Shown here piece by piece: positions 51,987 to 59,717 of a DNA stretch of 64,000 bases (position 1 is its first letter; each line of letters begins with the position of its first letter). The position numbers and the translations under genes were made by a program. Source of the DNA: Variovorax paradoxus (lineage in GTDB: Bacteria; Pseudomonadota; Gammaproteobacteria; Burkholderiales; Burkholderiaceae_C); NCBI RefSeq assembly GCF_018614875.1, contig NZ_JAGGNW010000009.1, forward strand, positions 462,071 to 526,070, written 5' to 3'. The notes under the pieces are model-generated. The model was not told where the DNA came from, ran no database searches, and saw only the letters and a list, made by a program, of their open reading frames with translations.

Positions 51987-53255
51987 TCAGGCCGCGACGA
52001 ATTCGTTCCACTTTTTGACCATGTACTCGTTCTCGTCCATCACCGCGTTCCAGCACGCGATGCCGCCCATGCGCTGTTCGTAGCTGCCGCCGTCGCGCAC
52101 CGCGCCGGTCTTGGCCAGCAGGTCGCCGTTCGGGCCCTTGATGTCCTGCGAGGCGGGCTTGCCTTCCATCCAGTAGGCCCACTCGTAGGCTTCCATCTTG
52201 GCCTTGGCGGTGTCGAGCACCGCGCTGTAGTAGCCCTGGCGGTTCAGGTAGGCGCCGGCCCAGCCGTCGAGGAACCAGTTGATGAATTCATAGGCGCCGT
52301 CGAGCTTCTTGCCCGAGAGCGTGGCCGGGAGGCCGAAGCCGGCGGCCCAGGCGCGGTAGCCTTCCTTCAGCGGCTGGAAGTTGCAGGCGATGCCCTTGGT
52401 GCGCACGGCAGTGACGGCCGGCGACCACATCGACTGGATCACCACCTCGCCCGAGGCCATCAGGTTGACCGACTCGTTGAAGTCCTTCCACAGCGCGCGG
52501 AACTGGCCGGCCTTCTTGGCCTCGATCAGGGTCTTGATCGTCAGGTCGATCTCGGCCTTGGTCATGTTGCCCTTGTCCTTGTACTTGTGGATGCCCTTGG
52601 CCTCCACCACCATCGCGGCGTCCATGATGCCGATCGACGGAATGTTCAGGATCGCGGCCTTGCCCTTGAATTCCGGATTGAGCAACTCGGCCCACGAACC
52701 GATGGGCCGCTTGATCAGGTCGGGTCGGATGCCCAGCGTGTCGGCGTTGTAGACCGTCGGGATGAGCGACATGAACTGCGTCGGCGAGGTCGCGAATTTC
52801 TTGGACTTCTCGCCTTCGAGATAGATCACCTTCTTGGGTGCGGTGCCCTGGTCGCCCACCGCCTTGCCGGCGACTTCGCCCTTGGTGAAGAGCGTGGTGA
52901 TCTTGTCGGCGTTCTTGATCTTCCTGGTGTCGATGCCCTTGAGGTTGCCGGTGGGCACGATCTTCTTGAGCGAGAAGAACTCGGTGTCGATCAGGTCGAA
53001 GCTGTTGGGCGCGGTGACGGCGCGCTTGGTCACGTCGTCGGTGGTGACGGCCACGTACTGGATCTCGATGCCGGTGTCGGCCTTGAACTTCTCGGCGATG
53101 GCCTTGTCCTGGTTCACCGCCGTGCCCAGGTAGCGCAACACGATCTTTTCCTGCGCATGCACGAAGGGTGCGATGCCCGTGGCCAGGATGCCGGCGGTGC
53201 CCTGCAGCAGGGTGCGACGCTGGAGGCCGGCGGACGAGTCGATGGGGTCGGTCAT
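51987..53255 (-). CDS. Polyamine-type ABC transporter binding protein (PotD/PotF-like)
   Basis: The 422-residue protein has a Tat-type signal (LQRRTLLQGTAGILATGIAP, cleavage near HAQ) and a type II binding-protein fold with IVLRYLGTAVNQDKAIAEKF and the later NWFLDGWAGAYLNRQGYYS. The family binds spermidine, putrescine or similar cations, although the acidic ligand residues were not mapped here. A GGAGA site precedes the ATG. It is the second gene of the ATPase-binding protein-permease-permease unit. Confidence 0.9.
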   Translation of the reverse strand: MTDPIDSSAGLQRRTLLQGTAGILATGIAPFVHAQEKIVLRYLGTAVNQDKAIAEKFKADTGIEIQYVAVTTDDVTKRAVTAPNSFDLIDTEFFSLKKIVPTGNLKGIDTRKIKNADKITTLFTKGEVAGKAVGDQGTAPKKVIYLEGEKSKKFATSPTQFMSLIPTVYNADTLGIRPDLIKRPIGSWAELLNPEFKGKAAILNIPSIGIMDAAMVVEAKGIHKYKDKGNMTKAEIDLTIKTLIEAKKAGQFRALWKDFNESVNLMASGEVVIQSMWSPAVTAVRTKGIACNFQPLKEGYRAWAAGFGLPATLSGKKLDGAYEFINWFLDGWAGAYLNRQGYYSAVLDTAKAKMEAYEWAYWMEGKPASQDIKGPNGDLLAKTGAVRDGGSYEQRMGGIACWNAVMDENEYMVKKWNEFVAA

Positions 53256-53340
53256 GAATGAGTCTCCGTGGAAAAAAGCGAGGGAAGGGACTTGGAAAAA
53301 AACAAGCGGAAATGCAGGCAATGCATGAACGGCCGCACGC

Positions 53341-54450
53341 TCACAGCGGCATGCTGGCGAGTGCGGCCAGGTCGTCGCGCGCGAGGCTGACGTTGCCGAC
53401 CGGCGCCGGCGCACGCTCGGCGGGCGGCTTGGCGCCGGGGCCGAGCGCGCGCGCATCGGCTTCGGGCCAGGACAGGCGCACCGCATCGCCCGGCGCATGG
53501 GGGCTCGCAAGAAAGGCGGCCTCGCCCAGCAGCACCGAGACGCTGCCGCGGCCGGGCGCGGCGTTCTGCAGCGCAAGGCCGAGCAACACGTAGGTGCCCT
53601 GGTACTCGACGTCGGTGACCGTGGCGGCCATGCCTCCGCTCGCATTGCCTGCCGCGATCCGCATGTGGTCATTGCGCACGGCGATCGGGCCGGCGGGCGT
53701 GTCGAACACGTTGTGGCCGCCCATGAAGCGCGCCACGAACTCGCTCGCGGGATGGTTGTAGACCTGATGCGGCGAGCCGACCTGCTCGATCACGCCGTGG
53801 TTCATGACCACCATGGTGTCGGCCAGCGCCATCGCTTCTTCCTGCGAATGCGTGACGTGGACGAAAGTCAGCCCCAGTTCCTTCTGCCAGCGCCGCAGCT
53901 CGGCGCGCATCTGGATGCGCAGGAACGGATCGAGCGCCGACAGCGGTTCGTCGAGCAGCAGCACGCGCGGCTCGGTAATGAGTGCACGCGCAAGCGCCAC
54001 GCGCTGCTGCTGGCCGCCGGAGAGCTCGCCGGGCTTGCGCTCCGCCAGGTGGCCCATCGCCACGCGCTCGAGCAGGTCGCGCGCGCGCTTCTGCCGCTCG
54101 GCCTTGCCGACGCCTTTCATCTTGAGGCTGAAGGCCACGTTGTCCAGCGCCGAAAGATGCGGGAACAGCGCGAAGCTCTGGAACATCATCGCGGTGCCGC
54201 GCGCGGCGGCGGGCAGGTTGGTGATGTTGCGGTTGTCCAGCAGGATGTCGCCGCTCGTGACCGACTCGTGGCCCGCGATCATGCGCAGCGTGGTGCTCTT
54301 GCCGCAGCCCGACGGGCCCAGCAGGCAGCAGTAGCTGCCGCTCGCGATGCGCAGGTCGATCTGGTCGACGGCGGCGGGCGTGCCCGCGGCGTAGCGCTTG
54401 CTGAGCGCGACGACTTCGACGGCGGCGGGCGGCGGCGCGGCGGCGGTCAT
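53341..54450 (-). CDS. Polyamine-type ABC transporter ATPase (PotA-like)
   Basis: The 369-residue ATPase has Walker A GPSGCGKST near residue 41, signature LSGGQQQRVALARAL, Walker B VLLLDEPLSALD and a TOBE domain in the C-terminal third. It energises the adjacent permeases. It is the first gene of the transporter unit, 75 bases after pilQ on the same strand, and 85 bases before the binding-protein gene. Confidence 0.92.
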   Translation of the reverse strand: MTAAAPPPAAVEVVALSKRYAAGTPAAVDQIDLRIASGSYCCLLGPSGCGKSTTLRMIAGHESVTSGDILLDNRNITNLPAAARGTAMMFQSFALFPHLSALDNVAFSLKMKGVGKAERQKRARDLLERVAMGHLAERKPGELSGGQQQRVALARALITEPRVLLLDEPLSALDPFLRIQMRAELRRWQKELGLTFVHVTHSQEEAMALADTMVVMNHGVIEQVGSPHQVYNHPASEFVARFMGGHNVFDTPAGPIAVRNDHMRIAAGNASGGMAATVTDVEYQGTYVLLGLALQNAAPGRGSVSVLLGEAAFLASPHAPGDAVRLSWPEADARALGPGAKPPAERAPAPVGNVSLARDDLAALASMPL

Positions 54451-54525
54451 CGATGGGTCCCGGGCGCTGAAAATGATCGGAAGGCGAGCATGCTGGCGTT
54501 AAGCACGCTCCATGCCACCTTCAGG

Positions 54526-56628
54526 CTAAAGCGCGGCGTTCGGGCGCGCAATCATCTTCGGCGTGATGAACACCAGCATCTCGACCTTGTTCACCACCCG
54601 TTCCCGCGAGCGGAACAGCGCGCCAAGGTAGGGCACCTCGCCGAGCACCGGCACGCGCGACTCGTCATTGGTTTCGGTCAGTTCGAAGATGCCCCCGATC
54701 ACCACGGTGCCGCCGTTCTCGACCAGCACTTCGGTCTGCACGTGCTTGGTGTTGATGGCCGGGCCGGCCGAGGTGCTGACGCCGCGGGTGTCCTTGCTCA
54801 CGTCGAGCGTGAGGATGATGTTGCCCTCCGGCGTGATCTGTGGCGTGACTTCGAGCTTCAGCACCGCCTTGCGGAACGAGATGGAGGTCGCCCCGCTCGA
54901 CGTCGCCTGCTGGTAGGGAATCTCTTCGCCCTGTTCGATCAGCGCCTTGGTCTGGTCCGCCGTCACCACGCGCGGGCTCGACACCAGCCGGCCCTTGCCT
55001 TCGGCCTCGAGCGCGGAAATCTCCAGGTTCAGCATGCGCGTGAAGCTGGAGTTGAACAGCGACAGCGAGAAGGCTCCCGCGCTGCTGCCGGTGCCGCCCG
55101 CATCGCCGGCCGGCAGGTTCACGAAGTTGCTGCTGGTGTACGACGTGAAGGCGTTGCTCGTGCCCGTGGGGCTGGTGCCGAAGGAACTGTTCTTGCCGCT
55201 GGCCCCGCCGCCCAGCTTGACGCCCAGCGACTTGCCGAAGGTGTCCGAGGCCTCGACGATGCGCGCCTCGATCAGCACCTGCCGCACCGGCACGTCCAGC
55301 TTGCGGATGAGTTCGGTCACCTCGGCCAGCCGCACCGGCGTGTCGGTCACGAAAAGCTGGTTCGTGCGAACTTCCGCCATCGCGCTGCCGCGTGTGCTCA
55401 AGAGGCGCGTCGCCGAAGCGCCGCCGCCGCCGCCGCCGCCCGCGCTGCCGGCGCCCGTCAGGCTTTGCACCACCGTGGCGGCCTTGGCGTAGTTGAGCTG
55501 GAACGACTGGGTTCGAAGCGCTGCCAGGTTCTCCAGGGTGGCCAGCGCCTCGAGCTCGATCTTTTCCTTGGCATTGATCTCGTCCCGCGGCGCGATCCAG
55601 AGGACGCTGCCGTTCTTTCGCAGCCCCAGGTTCTTCGCCTGCAGGATGACCTCCAGCGCCTGGTCCCAGGGAACGTCCTTGAGCCGCAGCGTCAGGACGC
55701 CGGAAACCGTGTCGGAGGTCACCACGTTGAAGCCGGTGAAATCCGCGATCACCTGCAGCAGTGCGCGCACCTCGACGTTCTGGAAGTTGAGCGTGAGCTT
55801 TTCGCCGGTGTAGCCCGTGCCCTGGGTCAGCTTGCCCGGATCGGTCTTTCGCGGGCGCACCTCGACGACGAACTGTTCGTCCGTCTGGTAGGCGCTCTGT
55901 TCCCAGTCGCCATGCGAATTGATCGTGAGGCGGACCCGGTCGCCCATCTGCTGCGCGGCCACGGATTCGACCGCCGTGCCGAAATCGGAGACGTCGAGCC
56001 GGCGGCGCAGCGCTTCCGGCAGCGATGCCCGCGTGAACTCGACCACCAATGCCGGGCCTTGCCGCCGCACGTCCACGCCGAGCTGGCTGCTGCCCATGGC
56101 GATGAGCACGCGGCCGGCACCGTCGCCGCCGCGCCGGAAATCGATGTCCTGCAGCGGCGTCACCTCGCGCTCCCTGCCTTCGGCGAATCCGGCGCCGGGC
56201 GATGTCCTGGGCGGCTGGCCCGCTCCCGACTGCAGCGAGACCAAGAGAGACCGGCCCTGGATCTCCGCCTGGTAGGTCGTCGCGCGCTTGAGGTTCAGCA
56301 CCACGCGCGAGCGCTCGCCGGCCTGCACGACGTTGGCGGTGCGAAGGTTGCCCAGGTTGAACTCGATGGCCGAGCGACCCACGGCATTGGTCACGCCCGG
56401 AAAGTCCAGCGCAATGCGCGCCGGCTCCTGCACGACGAAGCCGGTGGGCAGCGCGGTCAGCGGGTGGGTGAAGTCGATGCGAACCAGTTCCACGTCGGCC
56501 CTCGCCGTGCTCGTGACGGCCTCGATGGCGTTCTGCGCCTGCGCCGTCATCGACAGCAGCGAGACGAGCGCAACACCGATCCATCGCCGCAGTCGCAAGG
56601 CGCTCGGGGAGCGCGGGCATATCTTCAT
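54526..56628 (-). CDS. pilQ: Type IV pilus secretin PilQ, isolated from pilMNOP
   Basis: The 700-residue protein has a signal peptide (GVALVSLLSMTAQAQ), two AMIN domains (about 35-120 and 155-270), an STN/N0 domain with LTLNFQNVEVRALLQVIADF, an N1 domain and the C-terminal secretin pore with EEIPYQQATSSGATS and VENGGTVVIGGIFE. It forms the outer-membrane channel for pili or DNA uptake. PilQ normally follows pilMNOP and precedes aroK. None of these is here. It is instead divergent from a TolC-like gene. A GGAGAG site precedes the ATG. Confidence 0.92.
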   Translation of the reverse strand: MKICPRSPSALRLRRWIGVALVSLLSMTAQAQNAIEAVTSTARADVELVRIDFTHPLTALPTGFVVQEPARIALDFPGVTNAVGRSAIEFNLGNLRTANVVQAGERSRVVLNLKRATTYQAEIQGRSLLVSLQSGAGQPPRTSPGAGFAEGREREVTPLQDIDFRRGGDGAGRVLIAMGSSQLGVDVRRQGPALVVEFTRASLPEALRRRLDVSDFGTAVESVAAQQMGDRVRLTINSHGDWEQSAYQTDEQFVVEVRPRKTDPGKLTQGTGYTGEKLTLNFQNVEVRALLQVIADFTGFNVVTSDTVSGVLTLRLKDVPWDQALEVILQAKNLGLRKNGSVLWIAPRDEINAKEKIELEALATLENLAALRTQSFQLNYAKAATVVQSLTGAGSAGGGGGGGASATRLLSTRGSAMAEVRTNQLFVTDTPVRLAEVTELIRKLDVPVRQVLIEARIVEASDTFGKSLGVKLGGGASGKNSSFGTSPTGTSNAFTSYTSSNFVNLPAGDAGGTGSSAGAFSLSLFNSSFTRMLNLEISALEAEGKGRLVSSPRVVTADQTKALIEQGEEIPYQQATSSGATSISFRKAVLKLEVTPQITPEGNIILTLDVSKDTRGVSTSAGPAINTKHVQTEVLVENGGTVVIGGIFELTETNDESRVPVLGEVPYLGALFRSRERVVNKVEMLVFITPKMIARPNAAL

Positions 56629-56847
56629 GGTTCTCTCCGTCTTTCTTTGGCGAGGCGCAAGCGACATGCGCGCTCCGCCGATGACGGGTTGAATGGTTTC
56701 GCCCAATGTGGGAGGAATCTCGCCGAACCGCGACCGATCGCAACTTGTGTTGCACGGATGCAATGGATCGCAGACGGCCGCGCCTCTTCGATTTCTCCGA
56801 AGTTGCGAGGAACCATCGCGGTTTTCGGATTCCTGTGGAGCGCGCGA

Positions 56848-57957
56848 ATGGTGGCGAGTCGGTCAATGGTTGCAGTGTTCATCGGGGCGCTGGGCATCGC
56901 TTGCGCCGGGTCCGGCGTGAGCGCGAGCCATGCCATGGCGCATCCCCGTCTGGAGCGCGGCGAGGTGCGGCCCGAGGCGTCCGCCTCACGTGCTTCGCCG
57001 GGTCCCTGGTGGCTGGCCTTCGAGAGCGAAACGCTGAATACGCTGATCGCGGAAGCCGGCCGCGGCACGGCCCTCCCGGCCTCTGGCGGGCGGCTGGACC
57101 TGCCGGCCGCGGAGATCGGCGTCTCGGTGGCGTATGTCGCGCTGCTGGTCCAGACGCTGAGCCTGACCTATATCGACAGCGCGCGTGCCGCCATGCGCCG
57201 CCAGACGCAACTCATCACCGCCAGCCCCGGGCCGCACGACGACTTCAGCCAGGAGTTGAAGCGCCGCGAAGCCGGTGCCGCAGCATCGATGAAAAAGATC
57301 GATGCGCAGCGCGAAGCGCAACTCGCGTCTCTTGCTGCGCGCTCTCACTTGCCCGAAGAGAGGCTGCAGAAGGCGATTGCCGATGAAGTCGCTGCGCGCA
57401 AGCAGCCTCGTCTCGCGATCCCGCTGCCGCAGGCCATACCGGCGGCGCTGCTCGCCAACCGCGACGACATTCAGCTGGCTGCAGCGCTGTATGGCATCGA
57501 TCCGCAAGCCCGGCTCGCCGGCACGATCGATGCCGCGGAAGACACCGGCGGGAGCGGCCAGGAAGCCGACGCCGATCTTCCCGGATACCCGCTTTTCCCC
57601 GAGGCGGTGGCGCAGGGCCGCGCAGAGGTCGCAGAGGCGCTGCGAAGGCTGCAGGCCTCGAGCGACGCGGCGGTCGACGCAAACCGGCGCGTGCGCGAGG
57701 CGAAGGCCCTGTTCGAGCAGGGCAAGGCGCGAATGAGCCGCGGCGAGATGTCGGAGATCCAGATGCTGGAGGACTACCAGGGGCTGATGCTCGACCTGCA
57801 ACGGCTGGCCGCGTCCAACGGCAATCTGGCCATCGCGTGGATTGCCCTCATGGCCAGCCTTGGAAGCCGGGCTCCGGTGGTGTTGCACGCACCGCATGCG
57901 CCGGACGCCGCGGCCCTTCGTGCGCGGCCCAGGATGGCCGGGGCTGTCTCTTTCTGA
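56848..57957 (+). CDS. Shortened TolC/NodT-like outer membrane protein
   Basis: The ATG follows a GGAG site by seven bases and gives 369 residues with a signal peptide (VAVFIGALGIACAGSGVSA). The mature part shows TolC/NodT features: WWLAFESETLNTLIAEAGRG, IPLPQAIPAALLANRDDIQL and coiled-coil segments to the end (MLEDYQGLMLDLQRLAASN). TolC relatives have about 450 residues or more, so part of the repeat is missing. It may be a degenerate or specialised member. It is divergent from pilQ. No inner-membrane pump or fusion protein is adjacent. Confidence 0.72.
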   Translation: MVASRSMVAVFIGALGIACAGSGVSASHAMAHPRLERGEVRPEASASRASPGPWWLAFESETLNTLIAEAGRGTALPASGGRLDLPAAEIGVSVAYVALLVQTLSLTYIDSARAAMRRQTQLITASPGPHDDFSQELKRREAGAAASMKKIDAQREAQLASLAARSHLPEERLQKAIADEVAARKQPRLAIPLPQAIPAALLANRDDIQLAAALYGIDPQARLAGTIDAAEDTGGSGQEADADLPGYPLFPEAVAQGRAEVAEALRRLQASSDAAVDANRRVREAKALFEQGKARMSRGEMSEIQMLEDYQGLMLDLQRLAASNGNLAIAWIALMASLGSRAPVVLHAPHAPDAAALRARPRMAGAVSF

Positions 57958-57961
57958 TGAC

Positions 57962-58768
57962 TCAGGTGCCGAAACGGCCCGCGTCCGCCGGCAGCGCCGC
58001 CGCGGCGAGTCCGCGCAGCACGTCGCCCACCACGATCACCGCGGGGCTGGCGATGCCGGCTTCGGCAATGCCGGCCTGGAGCCGTTCGAGCGTGGTTGCG
58101 ACGTGGCGCTGGTGCGGCAGGCTCGCATGCTGCACCACGGCCACGGGTGTGTCGCCCGGCAGGCCGTGCAGCAGTTCGCGTTCGATGTGGCCGGCGCCCG
58201 CCACGCCCATGTAGATCACCAGCGTGAGCCGCGCGCTGTGCGCGGTGGCGGCCAGGGCGCGCCAGTCGGTCGGGTCTTCGGCGGCGCCGGCGCCGGTCTT
58301 GGCGTGGCCGGTGACGAACACCACGCCTTGCGCATGGTCGCGGTGGGTCAGCGGCACGCCGAGCGAGGTGACGGCCGCAAGGCCGGCGGTGATGCCGTTG
58401 ACCACGGTGCATTCGATGCCGGCTTCGCGCAGGTGCTCGACCTCTTCGCCGCCGCGGCCGAAGATGAAGGGGTCGCCGCCCTTGAGCCGGACCACGGTTT
58501 CGCCTTCGCGCACCGCGGTGATCATGAGCCGCTCGATGAACGCCTGGGGCGTGCTCTTGCAGCCGCCGCGCTTGCCCACGTACACGATGCGCGCACCGGG
58601 CCGCGCATGAGAAGCCAGGATGCTTTCGCTCACGAGGTCGTCCACCAGCAGCACGGTTGCGGCCTGGATTGCCTTGACGGCCTTGAGGGTGAGCAGTTCG
58701 GGGTCGCCGGGGCCGGCGCCCACCAGCGTGCAGCTTCCTGCGGCAAATGAAGAAATCGGGCTGTTCAT
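57962..58768 (-). CDS. cobA: Uroporphyrinogen-III C-methyltransferase
   Basis: The 268-residue enzyme has the tetrapyrrole methylase pattern: VGAGPGDPELLTLKAVKAIQ, VRLKGGDPFIFGRGGEE and GITAGLAAVTSLGVPLTHR. It methylates uroporphyrinogen III twice to precorrin-2, the first committed step towards sirohaem. NirB, at the head of this operon, needs sirohaem. It is a single-domain enzyme, so the dehydrogenase and chelatase of CysG must be elsewhere. The ATG overlaps the ybiB stop by four bases. Confidence 0.94.
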   Translation of the reverse strand: MNSPISSFAAGSCTLVGAGPGDPELLTLKAVKAIQAATVLLVDDLVSESILASHARPGARIVYVGKRGGCKSTPQAFIERLMITAVREGETVVRLKGGDPFIFGRGGEEVEHLREAGIECTVVNGITAGLAAVTSLGVPLTHRDHAQGVVFVTGHAKTGAGAAEDPTDWRALAATAHSARLTLVIYMGVAGAGHIERELLHGLPGDTPVAVVQHASLPHQRHVATTLERLQAGIAEAGIASPAVIVVGDVLRGLAAAALPADAGRFGT

Positions 58769-59670
58769 GCGTGGGCTGCCAGTTGCGTGATGTGCCTCAC
58801 CTGCGTGGCGATGGCTTCGGGCACGGGAAGCTCGCCATTCAATACGCGCCGCGTGTAATCGGCCGTGGTTGCGACGTCGATCTCTTTCGGCAGGCCCGGC
58901 ACCTCGCTCGAGGTGCCGCCGGCCTGGGCCTGCAGTTCGCTGCGCACGCCGCGCACGAAGCCGTCGATCTGCGCGGTGCGGCGCGGGTCGGACACCACTT
59001 CGCCCTCGAGGCCGCGCGAGAGCAGGGCGGTCATGCCCATGAGCTCCAAGGTCTCGCCCATGGTGCGCGCATATTCCGGATGCGTGTAGCTTGCCACGAC
59101 CACGCAGGGGCCGGTGGTCGGCTGCATCAGCTTGACCACGCTGTGGCCAGGGTTGCGCAGGCCGACCACGCGGCGCACGTCGAGCAGCCGCTTGAGCGCG
59201 GGGTTGAGCAGTTCGGTCGGCGCAAAGCCCACTTCGCCGGACGAGATTTGTCGAATGGCCGCGAGCATGGGCATGCCCAAGGCCTCCAGCACGTTCGATG
59301 CGAGCACGCGCGATGTTTCGGTGGCGCTGCCGTGCACCAGCACCGGCAGGCCTTCGCGGGCCAGCAGCAGTGCCAGCAGCGGCGTGAGCACCGGCAGCTT
59401 GCGCGCGCCGTTGTAGCTCGGCAGCACGACGAGCGGGCGGTCGGCGGCGGGCAGGCGGTTGAGCCTGGCGTGCGTGGCATCGAGAAAGCCCGCCATCTCC
59501 TCGGGCGTTTCGCCCTTGATGCGCATGGCAAGGCAGAAGCCGCCGATTTCCAGGTCAGTGACGGCGCCGTCCAGCACCTGGCCGAACAGGTCCGTGGCCT
59601 GCTCGCGCGTGAGCGGCTTGGCGCCGCGCGCGCCGCGGCCGATTTCCTTGATGTATTGGCTGATTCCCAT
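58765..59670 (-). CDS. ybiB: YbiB/TrpD2-like DNA-binding protein
   Basis: The 301-residue protein has the fold of anthranilate phosphoribosyltransferase: GFCLAMRIKGETPEEMAGFL, LPVLVHGSATETSRV and a C-terminal helical region. The TrpD2/YbiB subfamily lost the enzyme's activity and binds nucleic acid in E. coli as a LexA-regulated protein. The PRPP-binding residues were not checked. It lies between nasA and cobA with a 4-base overlap to the latter, an arrangement common in Comamonadaceae. Its role in nitrate assimilation is unknown. Confidence 0.87.
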   Translation of the reverse strand: MGISQYIKEIGRGARGAKPLTREQATDLFGQVLDGAVTDLEIGGFCLAMRIKGETPEEMAGFLDATHARLNRLPAADRPLVVLPSYNGARKLPVLTPLLALLLAREGLPVLVHGSATETSRVLASNVLEALGMPMLAAIRQISSGEVGFAPTELLNPALKRLLDVRRVVGLRNPGHSVVKLMQPTTGPCVVVASYTHPEYARTMGETLELMGMTALLSRGLEGEVVSDPRRTAQIDGFVRGVRSELQAQAGGTSSEVPGLPKEIDVATTADYTRRVLNGELPVPEAIATQVRHITQLAAHA

Positions 59671-59717
59671 GGGTGCGCCGATTGTCCCGCAATGCTTATG
59701 CCGGAATGCAAGTCGGC

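Noticed and set aside
53497..57957. A 1486-codon open frame on the plus strand
   Set aside because: Most of it lies antisense to the PotA-like and pilQ genes, both with clear family motifs. Only the last 370 codons (from 56848) have a ribosome site and TolC-like features, and these are called separately.
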